The position numbers were made by a program, and so were the translations under genes. Shown here in pieces: positions 1 through 8,420 of a stretch of DNA of 17,500 bases (positions are counted from its first letter, which is position 1; each line of letters starts with the position of its first letter). The notes under the pieces were generated by a model. It saw only the letters and a program-made list of their open reading frames with translations. It had not been told where the DNA came from and made no database searches. Origin of the DNA: Chromera velia (Eukaryota > Sar > Chromeraceae); NCBI GenBank assembly GCA_018398765.1, contig JAHBMJ010000772.1, positions 1-17,500 on the forward strand, written 5' to 3'.

Positions 1-420
1 TCGAGAAGAGACCCGGGGGAGTAGTAGTTGCAAGCAGCCGCCACCGTCTGTTAGGAGAAGTGATTGTTGGAAAAAAAGAAGTGGATTTCTTGGAGAAGGA
101 TCCCAGAGGACCAAAGTTACCAGTTGTTTGAATTTATATTAACGTTGTTTCTAGGAATTTTTGTGAGAATTGTAATTAATATAGTAATGCATTACATACA
201 TCGTTTTCAAATTTAAAAAACTTTTGCATAACTATAGTATATCTAGTAATTTATAAAGCATCAACTTTGTCTGCAATAATATAAATGAAACCAACTTCTC
301 TAGCAATGTCTTTTAAATGAGCTTTTGCATGTCTGGTTGCATGTTTACTTTTAAAGTTTTAAAGTTAAAGTTTAAAGTTTTGCAAGCAAACTATATTATA
401 AAAAAAACTTTAGTGTCCAA
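1..420. other. AT-rich gene-free stretch
   Basis: No open frame of note on either strand. From about 120 onward the sequence is strongly AT-rich. Around 340-390 there is an irregular array of AAAGTT/TTTAAAG words, a simple-sequence tract. The first 120 bases are less AT-rich. I see no RNA gene. Confidence 0.6.
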
Positions 421-685
421 CCCTAGGAGGAAACCTGCATGGAAGGCTGGCACTAAGGCTAGCGTCTAGCTACCCCCTTAGCTACCCCCAGGTGTGCAAA
501 GTCCCGGGCACTGCCATGATGTTTACCATGGTTCTGGATCTGTGTGGAGTGAACAGCCTAGGTTGCAGACGTCTTCTCAGTCAGTTGAAGCATTAAGGTG
601 GTTATAGGTGTTTTATTCTAGGTTTTGCTTTCTCTGCTTGCTCTGTGGTTGTCCTTTTGGAGCACCGCTGCTTCTTCTGGAGTGA
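421..685. other. Non-coding stretch, nothing recognised
   Basis: Composition changes sharply here from AT-rich to balanced. A short duplicated word (TTAGCTACCCCC and its near copy just upstream, about 468-490) is visible. I checked for rRNA or tRNA character and found none that I can support. Confidence 0.4.
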
Positions 686-880
686 GGGGACACCTCACAA
701 CTCCGGGTGTCTCAACAGCGACGTTACTGCATCAAGAGACTGAAGGAACACGAAGTTCAAGTTCGCAGAGCCGTCTCTGACTATTACAGAAGAAGCTTAC
801 TATCTTGTAAGCTGAAAACTTTCTGCGGCCATGTGGAGCGCTGCCTGCTTGTTTGTCCATTCCACGATAAATCCTGCTAA
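686..880 (+). CDS. Unassigned open frame, possible exon or gene fragment
   Basis: A 64-codon frame runs from just after an in-frame TGA (683-685) to a TAA at 878-880. It has no ATG, so if coding it must be an exon or the remains of a gene. The predicted peptide is basic and Cys-rich, with a run containing KRLKEHEVQVRRAVSDYYRR followed by several cysteines and histidines near the end (CGHVERC, CPFH). That composition is more protein-like than the flanks, and a CTCAACAG just upstream could be a splice acceptor. I do not recognise a family. It could equally be a chance frame in the less AT-rich segment. Confidence 0.2.
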   Translation, partial: GDTSQLRVSQQRRYCIKRLKEHEVQVRRAVSDYYRRSLLSCKLKTFCGHVERCLLVCPFHDKSC

Positions 881-1300
881 ATTCTTAGAGTAAATTCCAT
901 TAAATCCCCTTAGTAGTAAATTTCAATCAATTTTGAGGGAATTTAACCTAGTTTTGTGCTAGGTTCAAGCCGGCAAGTTTTGTGGCTAGTTTTGTGGGCA
1001 GTACTTCGCCTCTGTTCTTAAAATTATAAAATTAAAATAAAAAAAAAATCCTTGTACGTAAACTTAAAGACTAGCCTAGAGACTAGCTCTAATCAACTCC
1101 TGAGTCACTCCTCAGAGTCTCGTCATACAACAATTGTCTTTCAATTAGTCTCTGTCACTGTCTTGCCATCTCTGAATTAAATCGGGCAATGATGCCATAT
1201 GAAAACTTTTAATCTTGATGCGTCTCTAGCGGTTTGTCTGTAGATGTCTCACTCCTTTGCCTTAGTTTGACTTCTTTTTCTGCGTCTGTTTCACCTTTCT
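881..1300. other. Intergenic or intronic, nothing recognised
   Basis: No supported gene. The stretch includes an A-rich run at about 1033-1050 and several CTAG-containing words around 1070-1095 (GACTAGCCTAGAGACTAG). A pyrimidine-rich segment (1262-1302) leads into a possible splice acceptor at 1310-1311. Confidence 0.4.
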
Positions 1301-1301
1301 A

Positions 1302-1496
1302 TTGGTTATAGATACCCTGCAGGTAATTTATGAACAACAGAGGGAGGGGGATCCACCTGTTATCACGATGACCGAAAAAGAAGGAACGCTTGTACGAAAA
1401 CGTCTCACAACGTTCGAAACGAGAGACAGTAGTTCTCCATCGACAAGCACAATCGGAGTCCGCAAACAGAGTAACCCACGGTTTCACACAATATAG
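1302..1496 (+). CDS. Possible exon of a hydrophilic protein with a diverged repeat copy
   Basis: The frame is open for 64 codons to a TAG at 1494-1496. A pyrimidine-rich tract ending TTATAG (to 1311) could be an acceptor, so coding might begin at 1312. The peptide is hydrophilic (Glu, Arg, Thr, Ser). Its end (about 1418-1485; RDSSSPSTSTIGVRKQSNP) resembles the 22-residue repeat that starts at 1836 (RDSTSSNGTLRKKQNPQTK), with a few extra codons. That resemblance, in the same strand and sense, is the main reason to think this and the downstream repeat belong to one gene or one expanded sequence. The opposite strand is also open here but looks less protein-like. No function can be inferred. Confidence 0.3.
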   Translation: MVIDTLQVIYEQQREGDPPVITMTEKEGTLVRKRLTTFETRDSSSPSTSTIGVRKQSNPRFHTI

Positions 1497-1835
1497 AGCG
1501 ATTCGATCAGAAAAGGGCTGAGGGCCTGCCCCCTCAAAACTAAGAAATCCAGTGAGAGCTGGACGAAGAGACTCAGAGGAAAGTGCTTGCATTTTGAGCT
1601 TTTCCCCTTTTTTTCTTTGCATCGACGTACAACCACGTATGCATGAGGCAGAAATCTGAAACAGACTTCTTTCTATTCCTTAAGTTAGCCTGGAAGCTCT
1701 GTATGTTGCTCCTCCAATTTTGCCACTTGCTCAATGTCCATCTTTCTCACTGAGCACGGAGGCTACACGAATCACCGTGTGACGCTTCGATAGGAGCAGA
1801 AAGACACCCGTTTCTCTTAATTCTTGCAAACGACA
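1497..1835. other. Non-coding gap or intron between repeat-bearing frames
   Basis: No supported open frame. The segment lies between the diverged repeat copy (about 1418-1485) and the main tandem array. It ends in a pyrimidine-containing tract and CGACAG at 1831-1836, a possible splice acceptor in the frame of the repeat. Confidence 0.3.
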
Positions 1836-2270
1836 GCCGAGCTGCGAGACAGCACATCAAGTAACGGAACGCTCCGCAAGAAGCAGAATCCGCAAACGAA
1901 AGCCAAGCTGCGAGACAGCACATCAAGTAACGGAACGCTCTGCAAGAAGCAGAATCCGCAAACAAAAGCTGAGCTGCGAGACAGTGCATCGAGTGACGGA
2001 ACGCCCCGCAAGAAGCAGAATCCGCAAACGAAAGCCAAGCTGGTAGACAGCGCATCAAATAACGGAACGCTCCGCAAGAAGCAGAATCCGCAAACGAAAG
2101 CCGAGCTGGCAGATAGCACATCGAGTAACGGAACGCCTATGAGAGTTATGCAGAGAATGGCTGAAGTTTCCAGGTCTCACTTGAGTGCAAGGCCGAGGGG
2201 AATGACCGCTTGGATTCCTGTCAGATCTCATCGATCGTATCCAAAAGGATGCATCGATGGCTGTTTCTAA
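1824..2270 (+). CDS. Possible repeat-containing exon (22-residue repeats)
   Basis: The plus-strand frame through the tandem array is open for 148 codons from a TTG (1824), with no ATG before the array. A possible acceptor (CGACAG, ending 1836) would let it be an exon. The repeat part is hydrophilic, with Ser/Thr/Asn stretches and a KKQNPQTK block in each unit, as in disordered repeat proteins. After the array the frame continues for about 44 codons to a TAA at 2268. Another frame (about 2228-2300; DRIQKDASMAVSNARQRSDW) looks at least as protein-like and ends at a good donor (TACCG/GTAATG), with a possible acceptor CCTGTCAG before it. The exon structure is therefore uncertain. The minus strand is also open, but it gives a Cys/Phe/Leu-rich peptide that I consider a shadow. 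Confidence 0.3.
   Translation: MQTTAELRDSTSSNGTLRKKQNPQTKAKLRDSTSSNGTLCKKQNPQTKAELRDSASSDGTPRKKQNPQTKAKLVDSASNNGTLRKKQNPQTKAELADSTSSNGTPMRVMQRMAEVSRSHLSARPRGMTAWIPVRSHRSYPKGCIDGCF
1836..2138 (+). repeat. 66-bp tandem repeat, about 4.6 copies
   Basis: Four complete units and one partial unit begin at 1836, 1902, 1968, 2034 and 2100. Each unit is 66 bp and reads as 22 residues on the plus strand (pattern A-E/K-L-x-D-S-x-S-S/N-N/D-G-T-L/P-x-KKQNPQTK). Copies differ by a few substitutions and no indels. Because 66 is a multiple of 3, frames without a stop in the unit stay open across the array. Long frames therefore appear on both strands, and openness alone is not evidence of coding. Confidence 0.95.
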
Positions 2271-2452
2271 TGCCCGGCAACGATCTGACTGGTACCGGTA
2301 ATGAAGAACCGAGACCAACCGCCTTGCAAATGCATACGCGAGTGTGTGGTCAACGACTGGGTGTCAGTATAAGAACATCAGGTGGATGGAATCGAAAAGC
2401 TGCCCACCTTTGCTGCGCAGTTCGAGCTACGGCTGCTTGTTTGTGAGCCTTC

Positions 2453-2599
2453 ATGTTGTTGTTCCTTTTTCTGTTCATCTTGTGGACCTGTAAGATAATC
2501 ATTCACAGGCAAGGAGAGGAAGAATTCATGTCAACGGCTATATTTAGAGGTCAGTGTCGCACAGCAGATTCTTGTTCGATGGCGCATAGATTTTTCTGA
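2453..2599 (+). CDS. Small ORF with one predicted membrane segment
   Basis: ATG at 2453, stop TGA at 2597-2599, 48 codons. The first 15 residues are strongly hydrophobic (MLLFLFLFILW...). A basic patch (CKIIIHR) and acidic residues (QGEEEF) follow, the pattern of a single membrane anchor or signal sequence with a short tail. The frame continues upstream through a TGA at 2444-2446, so it could be the end of a longer decayed or spliced frame. There is no homology that I recognise, and it may be chance. Confidence 0.18.
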   Translation: MLLFLFLFILWTCKIIIHRQGEEEFMSTAIFRGQCRTADSCSMAHRFF

Positions 2600-2765
2600 A
2601 GTTTTTCATGGTACTGTTGTACGCAGATTTTTTTGTCCGCCTCGGATACATATGAACAAATTGATACAAGTCCGCCAACAGAGTGCGGAATTGTTTTTGC
2701 ACGGATACCACCCAAGAAAGTTGTCATCTTCCTGTAAGCAGCCACAACGTGAACGCCACGATAGC

Positions 2766-4151
2766 TCACCTTGCACATGATGTTTTCCGTGTAACTTTCC
2801 TCATCCCGTTGTCTCTTCTACATGGTGGCAAACCTCTCCTGCAGTTGCCAGACCATTTTAGAGGCTTTTTGAAATCATGACATGCCAGTGTGAGGAGACT
2901 CTGAGACACAAAGTCACCTTTCCCATTCACTGCAATACTGATCCAAGCCAGAGAAGAGAAGTCTTTGTGGCTTTCCGAAAGGCTGTCAAGTAACTGTGTG
3001 TCGGTCTTTTCATGCTGGAGTGATGCCACGTAGTGATGATCCAACGATGTTTCAAGAATATTTCAAGCCTGAAGGGAAACACGAGTGACTGTGAAAACAG
3101 AAACACGTGCTGCATGGATGCACTGAATTCACCCAGAGTGATCGATATTGAGGGGGGTACTGACCAGAAGAGGCTCTTCGTCAGAGCTGGAAATCTTGTC
3201 GTCCTTTTTGTCCTTCTCCTCTTCTCCTTCTTCAACTTCCCTCTCCGCCTCTGCTCCCCCTAAGGCTTCGGCTTCCCTGTCCTCCACTTTATCTTTCCTC
3301 AACACATCCTGCACAACAACCGAACGCATACAATTGATCGTCCAATCACCTGCGCCAAAAGTGAGCTTGCACGATTCTTATCCAGAATTTGGGGTGTGGG
3401 AGGAGCGTGAGAAACAATTAAGGGAAGAAAGGGAAAAGGAAGGAAGAAAAATGTACAAAAAAGGGGAGAGACTTATCGAAGTACTAGCTGCTTATGGATT
3501 GTTTGGAAAAACTTCCATCCCTTCTATTTCCTCACGCTACGTAATAGAGTATGTGCTTACCAGGTGGGTTTGGTAGGCGATGAGTTGCTCGACGAACCCC
3601 TCATTTGGATAGACCAGACTCCTATTTTTCTTCAGCAGGAAGAAGGCGTCCAGAACGGTGAGATGATGCATCTTCATCAGGTAGCCCTGCAAGAACATTG
3701 CGTGGTTATATAATACAAACTGTCTGTCAGTGGGCTGAATTACAATCAAATCAGCAGAACAGCAAGTTGGGTGATTTATAAAAAATGCCAGCATATTTTG
3801 GAACCGCTGAATTAATATACACGCACGGAGAGGGAGGGAGGGAGGGAGGGAGGGAGAGAGCGAGAGAAAGAGATGAACAAACAGATGATAAATTGTTATC
3901 CGGCAGAATTTCTGAAAATTTCTGCTCTTTCTCTTCTCAGTTTTTTGGTTACGTAGCATGCAAACAGACGGACAGGTAAATGCAGATTTCCCCTCCTCCC
4001 CCCGTTCTGAGGACACACAGATAGTAAAAAAACACACACAGACACAGACAGACTATATGTTTCTTCTTCTTTCTTTGTTTCTTCATGTACACCCCCTCCC
4101 CCTCCCCCCTACACACACACATACACACACACACACACACACATATACATA

Positions 4152-4183
<32 letters not shown>

Positions 4184-4729
4184 GATTCTGTTTTACACTT
4201 CCCTTTCTTGCTTTTTTGCTGCGTGTCTCTCTCCCACACATTCTCACAATCCCCCATATAATACTCGACGCTTGAGGCAAAGAGAAGGAGTCGGGAATGC
4301 GTTTACTAACCACAACCAGAGAAGCTGAACGGGACTTTCCCTCCTGGCAGTGTACCAACACATTGTCTCCCTGCATGCATGCATCAAAAGATTGTTCATA
4401 TGATAGCGAGATTTCCACATTTGTTCTTTGCCTGATATTGGAGGCCGACAAAAGGGCTTCAAAGGAAAGTGAATGCCGACAACTGTCAGAATTAAAAGCC
4501 GTCTCGACTTGCATGCGCTTCTTGTACGCCTGAAGTATGAAGGCACTTCTCGAGACAAATATCAGTAAAATGAAAAAACGGGTGATTGAAAGACTGCTGA
4601 CTTGGCTGTATGAATGCATCGGCAAACAGTTGACAATCCATGCATTTGTGATGACTGTTGACTGACCCTTTGAAGGCGCTCATGGATGGTCCTGAGTACG
4701 CTGTCATGTTGGCCTTCGAAATCGAGAAC
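2766..4729 (-). CDS. Dual-specificity protein phosphatase, C-terminal exons
   Basis: Multi-exon minus-strand gene. My model is join(4729-4667, 4370-4311, 3686-3561, 3308-3165, 3014-2766), with every intron in phase 0. The donors are GTCAGT, GTTAGT, GTAAGC and GTCAGT, and each acceptor ends in CAG. The exons give about 213 residues. The first (21 aa) has VLDFEGQHDSVL, where the Asp fits the DUSP general acid. The second (20 aa) is GDNVLVHCQEGKSRSASLVV, the HCX5R phosphate-binding loop with catalytic Cys and Arg. The third (42 aa) has the usual following helices (GYLMKMHHLT, then FLLKKNRSLVYPNEGFVEQL). The fourth (48 aa) is rich in Glu/Lys/Asp. The last ends at TGA 2766-2768. DUSPs remove phosphate from Tyr and Ser/Thr, often on MAP kinases; the substrate here is unknown. 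The catalytic core assignment is firm. The last exon and everything 5' of 4729 are less certain. Confidence 0.8.
3826..3872. repeat. GGGA/GA microsatellite in a phosphatase intron
   Basis: A run of GGGA units grading into GA/CGAGAGA. It lies inside the 624-bp intron (4310-3687, minus strand) that separates the HCX5R exon from the next phosphatase exon. It generates spurious open frames on both strands. Confidence 0.9.
4110..4183. repeat. CA/TG dinucleotide microsatellite, imperfect
   Basis: About 74 bases of CA repeats with scattered TA interruptions, in the same phosphatase intron as the GGGA tract. Read on the minus strand it gives Cys-Val runs in long open frames; those frames are artefacts. 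Confidence 0.95.
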
Positions 4730-4986
4730 CTGCATGGAAGAGAAAAGACGTAGACCAGCAGCGGAATGTAATTAACCATCAATGTTCATCCACCAAGCGT
4801 ATCTGCTACAAGCAATTATTCATGAGTGCGGAACAGAAACAAATTGCCTCAAAAAGCAGGTCGTCTACAGAGAAAAGGGCAGAGAGAATATGCAGCAAAC
4901 AGACAATCCTCAGCGTACACTTATCAATTCGTATTTGAAGCTCTACACACCAACGTGCGCAGATCCAAATCTTTAACAGACCTGCA

Positions 4987-5125
4987 TGGCTTCTTTTCTC
5001 ATCCAGATTGAGTCGTTCCTGATCGATGTTGAGGTCACGCAGTGTTGCTGACTGCTTGTCCCCTTTCTGGATCTGCTTTTCCTTCCTGTCTCGATTGCAG
5101 GTGACGACATAGCGAATTTTGTTTC
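4987..5125 (-). CDS. Probable upstream exon of the phosphatase gene
   Basis: One minus-strand frame reads NKIRYVVTCN, then a charged stretch (RDRKEKQIQKGDKQSATLRD, then LNIDQERLNLDE). The start resembles the DUSP strand 'gI-x-x-V-hydrophobic-N' that precedes the general-acid loop, so it sits where the fold would need it. The borders are not clear. The right end may be a donor at GCAG/GTCTGT near 4981, but that leaves phase 1, whereas the next certain exon (4729) starts in phase 0. A small exon or another border may therefore be missing. An in-frame TGA lies just 5' of the stretch, so an acceptor must fall close to 5126-5130. Treat it as a likely but unresolved exon. Confidence 0.4.
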
Positions 5126-5507
5126 TTCAGCTACACTCAAGCAATTCAAAACATTCCGATGTGGCAACACCTTGTGGCTGCACAAAACGTCCAGACGTTG
5201 CAAAGAATTCGTCTCCGTTTTTCCAAGACAAAGGAAAAGATCGCAAGACAGGCCTGTATGGCCCTACGCATGGCCGCAAATAGATGCACCGGAAGCATGT
5301 CCGCAAGAACTGCATACACACATGTTGGAATGGAACCTTTTGTTTGTCTCCTCAGGCACACGCACACGCATAGCTACATGCACATGATCAAGTTCAAACA
5401 AAATGTAAACACATTGCTACTGCGAACAATACCTTGGTTTGTCTATGCCTTGAGACCTTGTCTCCATTCTACCTGACCCAGCAAAATCTTCAAAGTCGAT
5501 CGCTTAC

Positions 5508-5525
5508 CAGCTTCTTACGATTCAT
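5508..5525 (-). CDS. Candidate first coding exon (very short)
   Basis: On the minus strand GCC-ATG-AAT is followed by four codons and a strong donor (CTG/GTAAGC) at 5508/5507. This gives a six-residue start (MNRKKL) ending in phase 0 like the downstream introns. The frame also continues upstream of the ATG. It could be the start of the phosphatase gene, but short ATG-plus-donor pairs occur by chance, and no clear second exon connects it to 5125. Confidence 0.2.
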
Positions 5526-5689
5526 GGCAGGTCTTCTTCCCGACAAGAAAAGTTTCCCTACGGTCCCATTTGCTGCAGAGAGGTTTACTTAGAAAGAATC
5601 ATAAAACACTGCTAAGGGGAGAAGAATTCGGGCACGCAGACCAATCGACTTTCAAAAGCGACATCAAGGCAAAGGAATAACACAAACGA

Positions 5690-6165
5690 ATCACCGAAAG
5701 TGAAAGCAAGCCACTTGCAAAAGAAAAGACCGAAAATGCAAGGAAAAGAGAAAAAATGGTAGTGGGGAGGGGAAGAAAATTCACTTCAGAAAAACAGAAA
5801 AGAAAGGAATCGGCCAATGGATCGATAAGCTGAAGAGCAGGTAAGAATTTCAAAGGAAGCGGAAGGATGAAAAGAACAGGGACAGAGTAATAAGAAAAAG
5901 CAAGCAAATAGAATGACGCAACAAAAAAGAAGCAAGGAAGGAAGGAAGAAAGGAAGGGGAAAAGGAAGAGGGGCAGTAGAAAGAAAAAGAGCAGACAATA
6001 AAGCAAGACCGGGAAGAAGGAAGAAAAACTGGGAACAGAGAAATGGAGAGGAAGAAAGTAAACATCCTGAAAGAGGGTAAAGGAGGAAAGAAAGAACTGA
6101 GAAAAAAGGGGGGACAGGAAAAAAGGAGAAAGGTCGAAAGAAGAAAGATAGTACGGAATGAAGAA
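5690..6165. repeat. Long purine-rich tract (plus strand)
   Basis: Almost 480 bases are dominated by A and G on the plus strand (AAGGAAGG-, GAAGAAAG-type words). The complementary minus strand is polypyrimidine and gives long frames of Phe/Leu/Ser/Pro that look like membrane proteins but lack any non-repetitive feature. It may be an intron of the minus-strand gene, or intergenic sequence. Such tracts can form triplex DNA. Confidence 0.8.
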
Positions 6166-6189
6166 TGCATGTAAGGGGACCAATGCCCG

Positions 6190-6310
6190 CATATACATGC
6201 TGCCCAGTTTCTGGCCAAGGGTCCGATGGGGATCTCTGTCATCTTCTTTCGTTCTTTCTTTTTCGTCTTCTTCTGTAAGAACTTCAGCAGTCATAAGCTT
6301 GCAATTCACC
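6190..6310 (-). CDS. Possible acidic exon, minus strand
   Basis: Between a candidate acceptor region (CTTACAG, about 6275) and the purine tract, the minus strand encodes a charged peptide (TEEDEKERTKEDDRDPHR, then TLGQKLGSMY) in one frame. A second frame is also open (MTEIPIGPLARNW, with several Cys). The two frames cannot both be real, and I cannot choose from sequence alone. It may be part of the phosphatase gene, of another gene, or non-coding. Confidence 0.22.
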
Positions 6311-6623
6311 TGTTTGTGAGTTGATGTGAGCTTGTCGTGAGGACCCAGCATACACTTAATATGCATAGACTCGGCAAAAGACCAGAGAATGCATGCAGCC
6401 CCCCTCTTGTGAGGAATCTGCGACTAACTCACTGCGAAAGATTAACTGGGTTAGCCAATAAAACGAAACAAAGAAAAGAATGTCTGTCGAGGAAACATTA
6501 GCAACCAGCTCCAATCAAAGCAAAGAAATATTTTTCATGTACTCAAAGACCTTGCAACTCCCTAGTTGCTTGATTCGGATAGGCACATGCAAGAACGGAC
6601 AAAAGGAATGTGGGGCTCTTAAC

Positions 6624-6755
6624 CTCAGGACTCATCTCCTCATCCTCCTCGTCTTCCTCTTCTCCTGGCTGGTGCTCTTCGAAATCCTCTTCCTCCTCTT
6701 CTTCTTTTCCTTCCCCGTCCCAGTAAACTTTCCCGCCCTGAAGTTGGCGGCTCAT
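6624..6755 (-). CDS. Candidate exon with acidic low-complexity domain
   Basis: Minus-strand ATG at 6755-6753 opens 44 codons to a plausible donor (CCTGAG/GTTAAG at 6624/6623). The frame also extends upstream of the ATG, so an internal exon starting after CTGAATCAG is another option. The peptide starts MSRQLQGGKVYWDGEGK and is then almost all Glu and Asp, ending EEMSPE. It lies upstream on the same strand as the phosphatase, whose tail is also Glu/Lys-rich, so it could be its 5' part or a separate gene. Acidic runs of this kind occur in many nuclear and chaperone-like proteins and are not diagnostic. Confidence 0.3.
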
Positions 6756-6759
6756 CTTT

Positions 6760-7137
6760 CTTGATACCTCTCCTGATTCAGAGCATGGCGTGTGTATAGA
6801 GAATAGAGCAGGTGTGAGCAGCTACGGCTTCAAAACTCCAATTTCTTCCTTTCACTGGCTTGGAAAACAATTTTGAATGGAAATCAGGCTCTACACCGAG
6901 AGAAAATAAACGACAGACAAAGTCTCAGTCTAGCAAAGAAGGATTGACCCACGAATCTCTTGAGTTGAAGGCTGAGTGGAGCACAGTACTTACTGAAAGC
7001 GCAATTCAGTAGGAGAATGGATTGAATGTTAAGGTGCTTTAAGAGAAGTGCATATATATTACTGTTAACGCATGATCAATTGAGTCACTTATAGAACTGT
7101 ACGTCTACACGCACGTCCATATACATGTCAGTTTGTG

Positions 7138-7177
<40 letters not shown>

Positions 7178-7311
7178 CTATATAACTAAAGAAATGCATA
7201 GAAATTAATACAAGTGAATGGTAGCGGACTTCTGGCATCGTCGCCTGCATGGCCCCTTGTTCCTGCCGGAGGCTCTGCATGGATGAGGTAGGATGAGGAA
7301 AATACCAAAAC
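6760..7311. other. Intergenic, with TA microsatellite
   Basis: No supported gene. The interval holds the (TA)19 tract and ends in the AAAAG target site of the outer LTR element. Plus-strand 7190-7311 is moderately GC-rich (TGCATGGCCCC, CCGGAGGCTCTGCATGG) but has no clear frame. Confidence 0.45.
7139..7176. repeat. (TA)19 microsatellite
   Basis: Uninterrupted TA dinucleotides for 38 bases. On the minus strand they read as Ile-Tyr repeats, which is artefactual. Confidence 0.98.
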
Positions 7312-7316
7312 AAAAG
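7312..7316. other. Target-site duplication of outer LTR element (left copy)
   Basis: AAAAG directly precedes the left LTR (AGTGAAAT...) and is repeated exactly at 16863-16867, directly after the right LTR (...ATTTCACT). Confidence 0.8.
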
Positions 7317-7765
7317 AGTGAAATATGGCTTGGATCCAGTCGGATGGACCGAGGCGATGGGCACCGTGCCCCGCCGCGCCACCGCACTGTATCTCTGTAT
7401 ATATTAGGAGATACGTACATTTATGCAAGCCATATTTTATGACATTCATATACACTGTTGTGTCACAACTTGTGTGCATGTGTTGCAAGCAGTGCGGTGA
7501 GGAAATGATCAACTGAGAACAGGATGAGAACAGGATGTTATGAAAGTAAGAGAGTAGAGATACAATTCTCTTTGTATATACTCTTCACCGGACCTTTTGA
7601 CTCCATGATCATAAAAATGAATCATCTTACCTTCATTCTAGCCTGCTGTGATCTTTGTGCAACACTGAGTAATGCAACACTACCTGCATTCCCCTGTAGC
7701 CTCCTTGATTCTATCTCCTAATCCTCCTCTCTCTCTCTACTAATCAATCAATCTCTAATTTCACT
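7317..7765 (+). repeat. 5' LTR of outer element
   Basis: Starts AGTGAAATATGG and ends TCTCTAATTTCACT. Against the right LTR I count 35 substitutions in about 437 aligned positions (32 transitions, 3 transversions). There is also one 12-base segment (around 7460-7471) absent from the right copy. A TATATATTA word at 7398-7406 could be the TATA element of the element's promoter. Confidence 0.93.
7398..7406 (+). promoter_or_regulatory. TATA-like word in outer 5' LTR
   Basis: TATATATTA lies about 80 bases into the LTR and is conserved in the right copy (16507-16515). Its position suits a U3 promoter, but no transcription start can be seen. Confidence 0.3.
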
Positions 7766-7782
7766 GGCGATGCCAGCAAGAT
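7765..7782 (+). promoter_or_regulatory. Primer-binding-site candidate of outer element
   Basis: TGGCGATGCCAGCAAGAT begins at the last base of the LTR. TGG is the complement of the universal tRNA 3' CCA, as expected for a minus-strand primer site. The matching tRNA (3' end ...GGCATCGCCA) is not identified here. Confidence 0.5.
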
Positions 7783-7830
7783 GAAGGAAAGACCGAACTC
7801 ATAACCACGAAAAGAGGGAGAGGCAGAGAG

Positions 7831-8420
7831 ATGAAGGAGCGCTAGTGCACGACTTGGCAGGTAGAGGTGCAACCAAGAAGAACGATTCCTTCTATATACA
7901 TTGATGAGGTTACGGGACCGTTGTTGAAGGCAGCCGACGCACTGGGTCCTTCATTTCTGCTTCCTGCGACCAGCAGGACAGACGATGTCATCATCACCAT
8001 CGCTCGACTCTCTACAGGAGAGCGAAAGGTGTTCAGTACAGAGGGGCATTGGGTGAATGCTATCCTCCATTACATCGGGCAATGTGTGTTAGTTTGGAGA
8101 ACGCCCACTCCAGACTGCATCGTAATGATAACAGTCAGGGATCATGAAGTCGAACTGCTGAGGCAGTGGGGAAAGAGGCAGGAAAGGAAAGTAACCGTCT
8201 ATTAACTTTGCCACCTGAGCTCCACCGGGTTTCCTGACATCCTGGTGCCCACAGTCGGAGGCGGAAAATTCATTGACAAGGTCAATCCGCAGATGTGGTC
8301 AGCTCTTTGTGCTAGGGCAGTAGAGAGTCATAGAGAGACAGCCGCAGTCAGAAAGTCAGACAGACACAGCAAGGCAGAGAGAAAAGAAAAGTGGAAAGAA
8401 CGGGATGTGCTTTTGCTTGT
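7831..8420 (+). pseudogene. Outer-element ORF, 5' part (unknown protein)
   Basis: The frame runs from an ATG at 7831 through an in-frame TAG (7843-7845) and TAA (8203-8205) to the copia insertion point at 8420. The part up to 8202 looks like a folded protein, with alternating hydrophobic strands (LLKAADALGPSFLLPATSRT, DDVIITIARL, GQCVLVWR, CIVMITVRDHEVELLRQW). After the TAA the same frame continues with GFPDILVPTVGGGKFIDKVN and then a Lys/Glu/Arg-rich stretch. Both stops could be single C-to-T changes of Gln codons. The position suggests a gag-like structural protein, but there is no CCHC knuckle and I recognise no family. The frame resumes exactly at 14945, beyond the nested element. Confidence 0.7.
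8416..8420. other. Target-site duplication of copia element (left copy)
   Basis: CTTGT directly precedes the left copia LTR and is repeated exactly at 14940-14944 after the right LTR. Five bases is the usual duplication length for Ty1/copia integrases. Confidence 0.93.

Noticed and set aside
420-700. Possible structural RNA gene in the GC-balanced segment
   Set aside because: No tRNA cloverleaf, 5S-type boxes or recognisable rRNA core could be found by eye.
1747-2121. Minus-strand frames with Cys/Phe-rich repeats
   Set aside because: Shadow of the 66-bp repeat, whose unit length keeps several frames open; the peptide is implausible and has no start context.
2551-2778. 75-codon minus-strand frame (KMTTFLGGIRAK region) as a further phosphatase exon
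   Set aside because: Joining it would need an intron of only 38 bases after a donor at 2768. The upstream exon already ends at TGA 2766-2768 in the supported frame.
3148-3576. 142-codon plus-strand frame rich in Ser
   Set aside because: Complement of the acidic phosphatase exon plus intron; the minus strand has consistent splice sites and domain continuity.
3949-4625. Long minus- and plus-strand frames through the CA repeat (Cys-Val or Thr-His runs)
   Set aside because: They are produced by the dinucleotide repeat inside a phosphatase intron. Only the 60-bp exon at 4311-4370 is supported.
5599-6366. 255-codon minus-strand frame resembling a multi-pass membrane protein
   Set aside because: Its hydrophobic part is only the complement of the purine-rich tract (Phe/Leu/Ser/Pro), and all frames of that strand look alike there.
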